Assembly (NCBI RefSeq): GCF_002776525.5
Contig: NC_045443.1
Coordinates: 44,718,953 to 44,782,952 of the forward strand
From: Piliocolobus tephrosceles
Lineage: Eukaryota > Chordata > Mammalia > Primates > Cercopithecidae
Direction of reading: 5' to 3'
Length of the DNA: 64,000 bases
This document shows positions 28,401 to 41,900 of the stretch, piece by piece. Under the pieces are notes generated by a model. It was given only the letters and a program-made list of their open reading frames with translations, had not been told where the DNA came from and searched no databases. The position numbers were made by a program, and so were the translations under genes. How positions within the stretch are numbered: the first letter of the stretch is position 1; each line of letters starts with the position of its first letter.

Positions 28401-31400
28401 TACCATTTGACCCAGCCATTCCATTACTGGGTATATACCCAAAGGATTATAAATCATGCTACTATAAAGACACATGCACACGTATGTTTACTGAGGCACT
28501 ATTCACAATGGCAAAGACTTGGAACCAACCCAAATGTCCAGCAATGACTGGATTAAGAAAATGTGGCACATATACACCACGGAATACAGAATACTATGCA
28601 GCCATAAAAAAGGATGAGTTCATGTCCTTTGTCGGACAAACTATCACAAGGACAGAAAACCAAACACCGCATGTTCTCACTCACAGGTGGTAACTGAACA
28701 ATGAGATCACTTGGACACAGAGCAGGGAATATCACACACCAGGGCCTGTTGTGGGGGTGGGTTTTAGGGGAGGGATAGCATTAGGAGAAATACCTAATGT
28801 AAATGATGAGTTGATGGGTGCAGCAAACCAACATGGCACATGTATACCTATGTATCAAACCTGCACATTGTGCACATGTACCCTAGAACTTAAAGTATAA
28901 TAACAATAAAAAAAAGTTTCTTAATAGTTGGTTTCTAATTCTCTTAATACAACATATTTAAATGGCAAGGAAAAAATGAAAGTGCTTTACTTACAGTTGA
29001 TCCGGGATGTGGTGGATTATCAAAGGGTTTTACCACATTTTGTCTTTGTGTGGAATCAAGAAAGACATCATCCCAGTGTCCTTTCTCAATTAATTCCTTG
29101 AAAATAAATTTATAATCATAATTATCAAAATATTCATTATACAACAAATAAATATATTTATGTTTCAGAAAATATGACCATGTTTGAGTGAAAAGAATAC
29201 ATTACCTTTTTAATTTTGGAGAGTTCAGTTACTGCTTGCTTATTTCCAGGTTCCAGAAGTAAAACAGTTTCAAAATCTAAAGTGAGTTTTTTAAAAATAT
29301 TACAACATAGTTAAAATGTGGCGTTTTCATATTTGCATGTATATTCATGATACATTCAGTTGGTAATCACATTTTTAGCTCAAGAAGTTTTACTCGGATT
29401 ACTAGGAAACAGGTGAGCTATAGTAAGAACCTTTACTGAACACTGTTGTAGTTGTTTTATATGAATTTTCACGTAACCCTCACTACAATCCCACTTTAAA
29501 GGTGATAAAACTGAAGCCCCTAGAGGTCATCTAACTTAGCAAAGTTCACCAAGTAAACAAATGACAGAGTAACTCACTAAATGTAAAATATTAATATATT
29601 AAGAGAATTACATACAACAAAGTATTACTCAGCCTTAAAAAGGAATGAAAATCTGATACATGCTCCAACATGGACATTATGCTAAGTCAAATAAGCCAGA
29701 GGCAAAAGGACAAATACTGCATACTGCATGATTCCACTTACATAGGCTATCTAGAACAGTCAAATTCAGAGACAGAAAGTAGAATGGAGGTTACCAGGGC
29801 TGGGGGGAGAGGAGAATGGAGAGTTATTGTTTAATGTGTATAGAGTTTTAGAATGGATGATGACAAAGTTCTGGAGATGGACAGTGGTGATGGCTACACA
29901 ATGTAAATGTACTTAATGCCACTGAGCCATATATTGAAAAATGGTTAAAATAATAAATTTAATGTTACATATTTTTTTTTACCACAATAAAAAAACACTG
30001 CTGTAGCTAACAGGCTTACAGAGAAACTGCCAGATTTTAAATGCACATACCAGAAAAGAACAGAGACTGAAAATCACTTATCTAAGTACTGATCTCAAGA
30101 AGCTAGAAAAATAGCAAATTAAACCAAAAGAAAGTTGAAGGAATAAAATAAAGAGCAGAAGGAAATTAAATAGAAAACACACACAGGAGAACCAAGTTGG
30201 TTCTTTGAAAAGACTAACTCAATGAATACCCTAAAAGACAAGATCATAAAAAAAAGAAAAAAGAAAAAAAAAAAAAAACTTGTATCAAGAATTAAAATGG
30301 CATGAGATCTCCATTATCCTCCATTCCCTACCTGCCGATAAAACCAATGCTCAAAGAGTTTAAAAAAAAAAAAAAAATTCAATCACTAACAGAAATTCTT
30401 GAGTTTGCAGGACGGCAGATAGGAAAAAATACAACTTGCTGCAACAATGAAACTTCCTCTGCTCGCTGGGATTTAAAAAAAAAAAAAACAAACTCCTGAA
30501 ATTGGTTGGAACCAAGATGGCCAAGTGGAGGTTGCATAAAAACGAGCTTGCTGATGTCATAGCCTGAATTTCCACCAAGTTCTACTAACTACCCCAAATT
30601 TGCATCTGCAATCCATTAGTTAGCATGAAGAGACAGTTACATACGCCCAAGAACTTTTCCCTTTCCTTCCACTAATTACCTGATAATTCCAGTATCCACC
30701 TTCCTAAACCTTTTCTAATAAAATTACTGCCTTAACGCCAGGACAAGGAGACAGATTTGAGTTTAATTCCTGTTTCTTTGGGAGTCAACTTTCAATATAA
30801 ATAAAGCCTTTTCTCAAAAACCTGGTGTCACAGTATTGGCTTCAAGCACATCATGCAGTGAGTCCCTTTCGCTCAACAACACTGATTCTCTTCCTTTTCA
30901 TTCTTGTCTTTTTATCGCTTTTTCCATTTTCACCTTTAATTAAAATTTTTCATTAATGCTGGCTGGCAATTAGCCAGAATGTACTGTATGCTACTAAACA
31001 AAAAAATAATCTGGTACACTGTGGAAGCTGCATTCCTCCAAATCTATTCATGATCTAAACTGTGGAAAGAAAACATAATTCCCTAAGTTCAATATCTTTG
31101 AACCATGGGTAAGTTACATGAATCTCTGCTTCTAAAACTTGGGCACTCATCAGCTGTTATAAAGTCTTACCTTGTTTTGCGTCATTTAGCTTTCCCAAAA
31201 ATGTTCTTGCAGTTCCTCTTCTGGCAAAAGCTTTAGAATATGAGCCATCTAATAAAATGGCTTGTGTGCAGTCTTTTTCAGCTTCTTCGTATCTATTGAA
31301 CATGATAAAGTTACTGACTGGAAAAAAGGCAGCTTATGGAAAAATGTCATATAAACTAAGTTTCTAATTTTAAAAGCTTGCATATAATTTAAATCACTAA

Positions 31401-34400
31401 CTCCTAAATCTGTGTTTGAAGTGGAGAACTATTTATAAATTTTTTATTCTCACCAAATCTTGGAATCATTTGGTGAGGAGGGAGAAGGTACCAGATTGAG
31501 GGAATGTTAGGAGAGTCTGCTGGAGCAACGGAATAATAATGCAAAAGTATGACTAGGGCATACAAAAGAATACCACTGCTGGCAGCCTACCTCTTCTCCA
31601 AGTCTCAGTATGCACAGGTACTACATTAGAATTTTAACTGGCATTACTTTTCCAATAAAACTTTATTAACATTTACCCACAGTAAACTTCCCATACTCAC
31701 AGAAAAACCAAAACATGAGAACTTGCTATGTATGTGATAGTATATCATCTAATACTTTGCATGAATACTATTCAGCCATGCAACCAGCAATCAATTCAGA
31801 CTTACAGATTTACTCATTACTGCTCTACAATAACAAAGTGCTTAAGAAAAGCTCAAAAACGCCCCCCCAAAAAAAACCCAACAACAAAAATACCTGAGAC
31901 ATTCCCATATATTAACATGGCATTAATGAATTATTATTAATTTCTTAGGAGTGCTAATGGTTGTCATTACGCATAAAATATCCTTTCTTTAGCGATAAAA
32001 CGTCATGATTTGCTTTACAATAATTCAGGGGGAAAATGATGAAACAAATATGACCCAAAAAAGTATGGCCTGATAGAACTAGATGATGGACACATGGGGT
32101 TTATTATACTACTTTTGTATAAGTTTGAAAAGTTTCATATTAAAAGAAAAAAAAAAAACTCCTGTAATTGCATTCTCCCCAAGGCCTAAATGGATGTCAT
32201 CTTCCCCTCAAAACAAGATCTCATATGAACAAAATCAGAATTTCGAATGAACTTAAACATCTCTGATTTATTTAACTCACTTTCCAGCAAGAGATAAAGA
32301 ACATATCTGTGTTCATGCCCTTATCAGTGTATTTTCTACTTGCCTGATTATATCATTCAAGATATCTGCATGGCCCCCACACTTTTCAGGATAAAGTCAA
32401 ACTGCTTTGGAGCGTAAAGTCAGGGGCCTGCCTGAGTATCTGGCCTTCTCTCTGCCACTGTCCCCTGCAGTAACAGCCATAATATGAACTACTCACCCTT
32501 TCCAGGTTGAGGTACCACCAACCTGCCTACTCCCATGTCTTTCAACCTGCACTAGAACACTTGACCTGTTTCCTGTTTTTTCACCTCACTAACTCATAGT
32601 ACTCGTTTAGATCTCAGTTTGAACAATTCAAGATGCTTTCCATGAATTCCCCTGCCTGGACTCAGTCTATGCCAGTATTCTTCCCACCCTGAACTCCCAT
32701 AGCACGTGTCCTTCATAGCATTATCTTAGCATATTTTCACAAATATTGATCTCCTTTTCTGTCGCTCCCTGCAAACTTCTGGTTTCTTAAAAACAACTAT
32801 ACATTAGTATACTTAATACCTTCCACAGTGCCTAACAGAACATCTGATATATTTTAGCGCAATAAATGTTTGCTGAATAAGTAAATCAAAAAATTTCCAA
32901 CACCCAAATTCAAAGAAAATTTAGAAGATAAACATTTAGGAAACCATTTTAATTGCATATTTAATTGCATGTCCTATTGTACAGCTGAAGAAAACCCACC
33001 AATTTTTCTTAAAGTCTGAAGTTGCCACAGAGGTAGATGACTTTTCTTTGAAAATGGACTCATGTAAATCCTTTAAAATTGTTAAATGTCTCCTGTGCAC
33101 TCCATTTGTAAACTGAATTTAGAAAAATCCAATCAACAAACATCTTTTAGGTGGTTGGAGAAAAAGACAAACTAATCAAAAATAGAATAAAAATGGTGAG
33201 TGCAAAAAACTGTCATCTCTGCCTAGCTCCTTAGCCCTGATTCCTTCTGATTTTCAGTTAGGTCCACTTTTCCTGAGTCTACTCTAGCTCTACTGTCAAT
33301 GCCACCCCTAATCACCATTAAGTGAACCCTCTACTAAATCAAGTCTTAACCTGGTTCCAGTTCCAGCAACCAAGATTCCACCTTATTTTTGTGACCAACT
33401 CTCAACTCTGTTTCCCAAATCTAATATCTAATACTACTGGGTTGTTTTCTTCTTATCCTATCTCTGAATCTATGCTTTACTCACTCTAAGAATAGGACCC
33501 AGATTTGTTCTGTCAGTTCTCTTCAAGGACTACAATGTAGGCCCAAACTTCTGTCCTTATTTCTGATCATCTTCTTACTTCTTCAGCCTTTCTGAACCTA
33601 ACCATCTACCAACCTACATTCCATTGTAACTCAAGGATGTCTTGCTCATCTCCTGATGCAATCTACTAATGTAGACTATCACCTCCAGAAACCACATTCT
33701 CTAGGAATCCTTGTTGGCCTAACTAGGTGAATTCCTTCTTACTCCCTACTGCTACCCCATACACTGGTAGGTAAGACTGACTATACTGCTGGTTCTCATT
33801 AGCTCTAATTTGACACCGTTTGTAGAACCTCAAGCTATAGGATGGTTACCTAAACTAAGGAGTAGTCCAAGATTGAAATGTTGCTTTTTTATGTTCCTCT
33901 CATAGTCCATAATGCATAACAGTCTCTACGTACAGAAAAAAATTCTGGTATTAACTGTGAATCTAAAAGATACACTAGAAAAAGATACAATAAGAGTCAT
34001 AAAGTTCTTTTAATTTAAAATATACTCTGCTAACTTGGTATAATATATTCCACTAATATGATTATAAACTAAAGCAATAAAACTAATACAATAGATATCT
34101 TATAATGCATATATAATCTCTCACCTATAAGAAGGTATTACTCTTAGCATTAGTCAAACCAATGGACTCAGGCTTTACAATTTTTAAACCAATGCACAAT
34201 TCTTCCATAGCAAAAATCAAAATTTTCATAAGTTAGCAAGAGAAGCAATGATCTTTACTATGACTAGTCAACAAAAGAATCTATCTCTAATGATATCTAT
34301 TGCTTTAAATGAGGTTAAATATATAATCAAAATTTATTTCTATGACAGGAGCTCCTAACCTGAGATTCTCTAGGGGATGTGAAAACTTGTTTAGGAAAAA

Positions 34401-35886
34401 AACTGTATCACTATTTTCACTAAACTTTAAATAAAATTTAGCTTTCTTTCAAATACAAATGCAGACAACAGTACCTATCACTTTGTCACCAATAAAAATC
34501 AGACATTTTGGCCAGGCGTGGTGGCTCATGCCTATTATCCCAGCATTCTGGGAGGCCGAGGCGGGCAGATCACCTGAGGTCAGGAGTTCGAGACCAGCCT
34601 GGCCAACATGGTAAAACCCCATCTCTACTAAAAATACAAAAATTAGCCAGGCGTCATGGCGCACGCCTGTAGTCCCAGCTACTCAGGAGGTTGAGGCAGG
34701 AGAATCACTTGAACCCGGGAGATGGAGGTCGCAGTGAGCCGAAATTACGCCACTGCACTCCAGCCTGGGTGACAGAGTGGAACTCTGTCTCAAAAAAAAA
34801 AAGTAAAAATCAGATATTTCCGTATCACATTACAACTGGTATCTCAAAATATTGCTTATGCTTACTACTATTCAGAATTACAGTAAAAATGTAACCTGTT
34901 GCTTACTTGCATGTGACTGCAGTGTCTCATTCATAGATACTCTTGTGACAAGGCTGGCAACCATTGGGCAACTCTGCCCTAGTAGTTATTCAGAAGCCAA
35001 AGAGCTAAGGCATGTGTTATCACATTGGAAATCTAATCATCTGCATTGCTTCAGGCATTCCCTGTCCACACTTGTTTGTTGATTAGTATTGTTGGAAGTT
35101 GATTAGTATTAGTATTGTTGGAAGATGTGTCGGGGATCATCCCAAAATTTAGTGTCCTTATTGAAACCTTACAATCATGTCTTTAAAATTTTTTTAACAT
35201 TAACTTGTCTATATTTTAAATGTAGTTTCAAATACGGTACAATGTGATTGCAAATAAGCAGCAGGTTAAATTTCTACTGTAATTCTGAATAGTGGTGAGC
35301 ATAAAACACAGCACTTGCCTGTATTTTAAATGTAGTTTCTCATTTTGAGGTGTGTTAATAAAAAAGCACATATACTACTATATCACAATTTTTAATATTT
35401 TCCAAACTATATGTTGATATAATTGGTTTCCTTTGTAATCCTAGTTGTATAGCTAAGCATTTAAAAATATTCTGAGAAGTGTTCAACATACAGCTAAAGG
35501 GGAATTCATGGCACTGAAGAAGTTTTGAATTCCTATTTATAATATTTATAGGCTTTTAAAAATTCTGGCATTAGAGTGTTAAGTATTATAACAAGAGATA
35601 CAAAGTATAAGTCTAAGTTTCTGCCACTGGATATAATTCCACTGATTGTCCAACTTGGGCACATCCAGAAAAAGCTGGTTAATATAGGATCAAGTTTTGT
35701 TACATATGTCATTAATCAGCAGTTTCAAAGACAGCAGTTCCCTTTTGTACAACACTTCCAGATAAGACTTTGCCCAAAGGGCTCTGAAGTTAAAAATAAT
35801 TTTTAAATCAAATTCAGAATACTATATATAAAGCAACTAGAGAAAAACTGGTAAACTGTGTAATGCCAGACTTAAAAGTGGGGAAA

Positions 35887-35917
<31 letters not shown>

Positions 35918-38900
35918 TTGAGAGTCTTGCTTAGTCACCCAGGCTGGAGTGTGGTGGCGCCATCTCACCTCACTGCAAGCTCCGCCTCCCGGGTTCACGC
36001 CATTCTCCTGCCTCAGCCTCCGAGTAGCTGGGACTACAGGTGCCCGCCACTACACCCGGCTAATTTTTTTTGTATTTTTAGTAGAGTCGAGGTTTCACCG
36101 TGTTAGCCAGAATGGTCTCGATCTCCTGACCTCGTGATCCGCCCGTCTCGGCCTCCCAAAGTGCTGGGATTACAGGCGTGAGCCACCGCGTCCAGCCAAA
36201 AGTGGGAAAATATTAACAAGAACATCTACTGAATACACACCTTGTGCCTGGAACTATGTATACCACAGGTACATAAACACACACATACACATACACACTA
36301 TTTTTCCCCTCTCATTTCACTTTAAATGCTCAAAAATAGATCAATTAAATTTTAATTTACTTAAATTTACCATAAATTGGCATGTGAGCTAAACTAACAT
36401 GCCATAATTGGTATGTTAGGTAACTTATGGTAAAAATTTACCAATTGATTGTAAATTTTTATCCTGAAAAGCACTAAAATTAACAAATACTTACTTCTGA
36501 ATCTTCAGATAGGCCATAGCTCTGTTAGCTGGAAGAAGGGCATTAGCACCATCTGCTGCTATCCCTCGAGTATAGCATTCAATTGCTCTTTCATATTTCC
36601 CCTCTTTGAAAAATCCATTCCCCTGTTGTTTTGTAGAGAAATATGGAGAATAAAAAAAAAAAAATACAAAAAAATTAAATGAATTCAAATCTTATGAAAC
36701 ACTGTAAGGATATTCACCAACAGTATATCAGGAAAGAATATTGTTAAAAATCTGGCCCCTGAGACACGTTTTAGAATCTGTTGGCTTGGGTTGTTTCTTT
36801 TTTAATGGCATTATCGTTCTTCAGTACTAAAAAGAAAAAACATGTATACTACTATATTACTTTGTAGCATTCACTATTATTCCATTAATTACATATTACG
36901 CAAAGCTTAAATTTAAAAACCTATTTTAACAAAGGTCCAAATAATATACTTCCTTAAGTTACATTAGAAGTTGTACAAAAGAATTTCATAACTCAAATAA
37001 ATTTTGTGAAAGAACACAGTACCAGAATCATAAAGCCCACTCTTCAATAACTTTAATATGCCCAAATATAAGATAAATTCAACTGTATTGGAATTTGTAT
37101 ACCTGATTTCACTATAACATTTACTTATAATCAGTCAAATATCACAATCAATAATCATTTCATAAGTATTTATTATCAATCTTCTGTGGGTCCAGGAAAG
37201 GCTATAAATAAATGAAACCTCCTCAACTCACGATTAACAGAGGAATTTCAATCAGAAACAGTCCAGTGTGAATTAATGAAAAAAGTACATTATAAGAATG
37301 GATTGTAATTAACTTCTACGTTAAATTTATAATTATGTATATGTAAATATATAAAACATTCAAAAGTAGTTTCCAAACTTAAGTGTTTCCATAGTTACTT
37401 TTTTAATTTATGTATAAAGTCATCAATTACCCAAATTTTGAATTAGTAGGTCCCAGAGGCTTTAGTGTATTTAATTTCCAATTCCTACTCAAGCAAAACT
37501 TTAATATTAGAGAAAAAATTTAAGTGATATACAAGAAATAAATCAACACTCAGCAAAATATATACATTCTATGTTGGATTAGCTTTGGATTACCCGATCT
37601 TTCTCTGAAATGGCCTGCTGCTTATTCTGCTGTGCTTCAATTTGCTTTCGCTCTCCTGTTGATCTAACCACTGTGTCAGCTTCCTCTGGATATGAGTTTT
37701 CTTTGGATGCTAAAGCCTAGGAGACATAGCAGTCAGCTAAAATAAAACGAGTAATACAAGATGCATATATATTTGACCTTAAAACATAAATACCTCAAAT
37801 ATATTAGAATTTCTGCCACATTTTAAATAATCGAAATAACATTTTCTACTCTAATTCAAATATCTTTCTACTTATTAAAGTAAAAAGTAAAATAAGTATA
37901 TAACAAATTTAATGTGCTTCTCATTTCAATTAAAATTAGTATCAAACACCACATACTGCATATTCTGACTTATAAGTGGGAGGTAAACATTGGGTACACA
38001 TGGAACGGAAACAATACACACTACAGACTACCTGTTGGGGAGAGAAACACTGGGGGTGGGAAGGGGACGGGATGAAAAACTACCTATTGGGTACTATGCT
38101 CACTATCTAGGAGACGGAATCATTCATACCCCAAACCTCAGTTTCATACAATATGCCCATGTAAAAAGCCTTCATATGTACCTTTTGAATCTAAAATAGT
38201 AGTTCAAATTATTTTAAATAAATAAATAAGTAGCATCCATTAAAAGTAGTTGCTCATTTATTCAACAAATATTTATTGAATTTCTATACTGGCCAGGCAC
38301 TGTTTTAGGAGCTGTTTTCAGACCTAACAGTTCATTACATCTACATTACCAAACTTCTCAAATTCAATACTCACAGTCATTATTTGACCTAACACAAAAT
38401 TTTAAAAATATATAATAGAGTTCACAACTACAATCAAGTTAACATATTTACCAGCAGATCTTACGTGCAATACTAATGGTAATATTTAAAAGCACACTTT
38501 CCCCAATCACTGTCATTTTTCTCTCAATGTTTCAATCAGTGCATAAGCCAAAAAGGAAGAAAATCAGTGGGATAAAAAAAATAATAATCCTGTCATCTGG
38601 GAAAGAGTAAAGCAGCAGTAGTTCTAAAGATCTCAGGCAACTTTTAGAACAATCAAGGGTCTTTAAATACCATTACACTCCCTCTGGCTTGCAAATTCAT
38701 TTAGTAAAACTCTATGGTACAAAGAATTAAAATTAGAAAATCTCAATATTAAGAAATCTATAGTACAAAATACATGCAAAAAGCTTTACTTCTTCAAACA
38801 CAGGTTATAAGTAATATACTTAAAATTTAAATAACTATAGTTTACCTGATTGATTTTCCTGAGTTCATTTGTTGCTTCAAAGTTATTTGGTTCCAGTTCT

Positions 38901-41900
38901 AATACTCTTTCATAATCTAAGAGAAGATAAAAAAATTTCTAAAGATCGGTAATATTTAAAAACTTGTATAAAACAATCTTTTGTTGCCTGTGACAATTAG
39001 GCAACTGTCCTACAGCAAAATAAAAGGGAAACAAAGAAATACTATCATTAGGCCACTGAACTTTCTTTTTTTAAGACATTCTCACGCTGTTGCCCAGGCT
39101 GAGTGCAGTGGCGCAAACTTGGCTCACTGTAACCTCCAGCTCCCAGGTTCCAGTGATTCTGTACCTCAATCTCCTGAGTAGCTGGGACTACAGGCACACA
39201 CCACCAAGCTCAGTTAATTTTTGTATTTTTAGTAGAGACAGGTTTTATCCACATTGGCCAGGTTAGTCTCAAACTCCTGGCCTCAAGCAGTCTTCTCATC
39301 TTGGCCTCCTTGACTGCTAGGATTACAGGTGTAAGCCCCTGTGTCCAGCCAAGCCACTGAACTTTCTTCTTCTCCCCCAGGGCAGACAAAATCCTATGAT
39401 AAACCATCTTCCACCAGCCCCAGGAAGGATACCTGCTATCATAAGTTGTACATCATAAAACCAAGAAGCAGGCCAGGCGCGGTAGCTCACTCCTGTAATC
39501 CCAGCACTTTGGGAAGCCGAGGTGGGAAGACCACCTGAAGTCAGGAGTCAAGACCAGCCTGGCCAACATGGCGAAACCCTGTCTCTACTAAAACTACAAA
39601 AATTAGCCAGGCGTGGTGGTGGGCACCTGTAATCCCAGCTACTTGGAAGGCTGAGGCAGGGAGAATCACTTGAACCCAGGAGGCAGAGGTTGCAGTGAGC
39701 CAAGATCGCGCCATTGCACTCCAGCCTGGGCGAAAAAGCAAGACTCTGTCTCAAAAAAAAAAAAAAAAAAAGACCTAAGCAGCAGCAAAATCCAATTAAA
39801 TATCAGCTTTATTCAGATTTCGTGATTTATAATACACAGACCTATTTTATGGAATAACAGAAGGCTTAGAATTTATAAGTGAACAAAAATCTGTTATGAG
39901 CTTTAAACATACTACCTCTTGCCTCACAAAAGCCAACAAGACATTTTAATGCCTATTTTACAGATGAGAAACTGAAAGTTAGAGAAGATACTGTTTACAT
40001 AGCTAGTACTTAGTAACATGAAAATTTGAACCAAATTCTGATTGGTGGCAAATAACACATTCTTTCTTAAAAAATCAAGATATCTTTTCAGTTCCAAAAA
40101 TGACCTTTGTTCAAATACAGAAAGCTCTCTGAAGGTAGTAACTGTGATTACTCAGTATTCTCTACATAGCATCTGTTAGATAACACTGTTAAAGAATTTT
40201 TTAGATAATGACTAGAAAATACCTTTTCTGGCCTCTTCTAATTTTTGCAAAGCAAATCGAGCAGCACCTCGTCTGGAATAAGCCTTTGTATAACTTCTAT
40301 TCAAGGCAATTGCTAAATTACAATCAGACTCAGCAACAGCAAATCTGCAATTTAAAAACATTAAAACAAATAAATAAAACTAATTTACTAAACCAAAACT
40401 TCAAAATTTGTTTCTGAAATCCTTGAAAAGGGAATTTACTTGCCCACTGACGGCATTTTTCCCACCTCCTTTTAGTTAATTAAGCATAATAAGCAATACT
40501 GCCATTCCTCAAAGATATTGTGGGTTTGATTCTAGACCACCACAACAAATGTCACAATAAAGCTAGTCACACAAATTTTTTGGTTTTCCAGTGCATACAA
40601 AAGTTTTATTTACACTATACTGTAATCTAGTAAGTGTGCAAAAGCTTTATGTCTAAATAACAATGTATATACCTTAATTTAAAAATACTTTATTGCTAAA
40701 AAATGCTAATAATTATCTGAGTCTTCAGTGAATATTTATCTTTGTGCTGTTGGAGGATCTTGCCTTGATGTTGATGGCTACTGACTGATCAGGGTGGTGG
40801 AGGTAGCATGTGATGCTGTTTGATAGCATTTACATAATAGAACGTCTTTTAATATTGGAGTCAATCCTCTCAAACTCTGCCACTTTATCAACTAAGTTTA
40901 TATAATGTTCTAAATCTTCTGTTGTCCTTTCAAAAACATTCACGGCACCTTCACCTAGAATAGATTCTCTCTCAAGAAACCACTTTCTTTGTTCATGCAT
41001 AAGAAGCAACTGATCATCCATTCAAGTTTGAACACAAGATTGCAGCAATTCAGTCACATCTTCCTCCACTAAAATCCTGAACCCCTCAAAGTCATCCATA
41101 AGAGTTGAAATCAACTTCTTCCAAACTCCTGTTAACACTGACATTTTGACCTCCTCCCATGAATTACGGACACTTTTAATGGCATCTAAAATAGTTAATC
41201 CTTTCCAGGTTTCAATCTACTTTGCCCAGACCCACTAGAGGAATCACAATCTATGACAGCTACAGTCTATGAAATGTATTTCTTAAATAACAAGACTTGA
41301 AAGTTGAAATGACTCTTCGATCCATGGGCTGCAGAACGAATATTGTATTAGGAGGCATGAAAACAACATTCATCTCCTTGTACATCAGAGATCTTGGGTG
41401 AGTACGTGCACTGTCAATACACTACTTTGAAATAAAACTTTTTTTCTAAGCAGTAGGTCTCAATAGCAGGCTTAAAAAGTTCAGTAAACCAGTTCATAAA
41501 CAGATGTGCTGTCATCCAGACTTTGTTGTTTTATTTATAGAGCACAAGCAGAGTAGATATAGCATAATTCCTAAGGGCCCTAGGACTTTTGGAATGGTAA
41601 ATGAGCACTGTCTTCAACTTCAAGTCACCAGTTGCATTAGCCTCTAACATGAGAATCAGACTGTCCTTTGAAGCCAGGCAATTCCCTCTAGCTGTGAAAG
41701 CCCAAATGGCACTGTCTTCTAACAGAAGGCTGTTTAGTCAACACTGAAAATGTGTTGTTTAACATAGTCACCTTCATCAATTACCTTAGCTAGATCTTCT
41801 GGATAACTTTCTGCAGGTTCTCCATCAGCACCTGCTGCTTCACTTTCCACTTTTATGTTTAAGCTTCTTTCCCTAAACTTCATGAATCAACTTCTACTAG

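Larger units (their letters stand above)
19889..28994 (-). other. RPAP3: RPAP3 intron 12 (9.1 kb, the largest)
   Basis: Holds the L1 (23712-28915), an Alu (22730-23029), MIR 21990-22180 and an ancient repeat (20130-20480). The rest is AT-rich without an exon-like frame. Confidence 0.9.
34347..35545. mobile_element. hAT-Charlie-like DNA element with internal inverted repeat, split by an Alu
   Basis: The left edge near 34347 (caggagctcctaacctgag) and right edge near 35505-35540 resemble the degraded caggggtcc...aacccctg ends of hAT-Charlie elements. Internally, 34856-34911 and 35248-35304 are inverted copies, and 35203-35231 is repeated directly at 35311-35340. An Alu sits at 34510-34802. Family assignment is tentative. 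Confidence 0.45.
31293..36494 (-). other. RPAP3: RPAP3 intron 9 (5.2 kb)
   Basis: Contains L1M and L2 fragments, a forward Alu (34510-34802), a hAT-like element (34347-35545) and a reverse AluY (35910-36197). 32900-34340 shows no repeat I can name. Confidence 0.9.
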
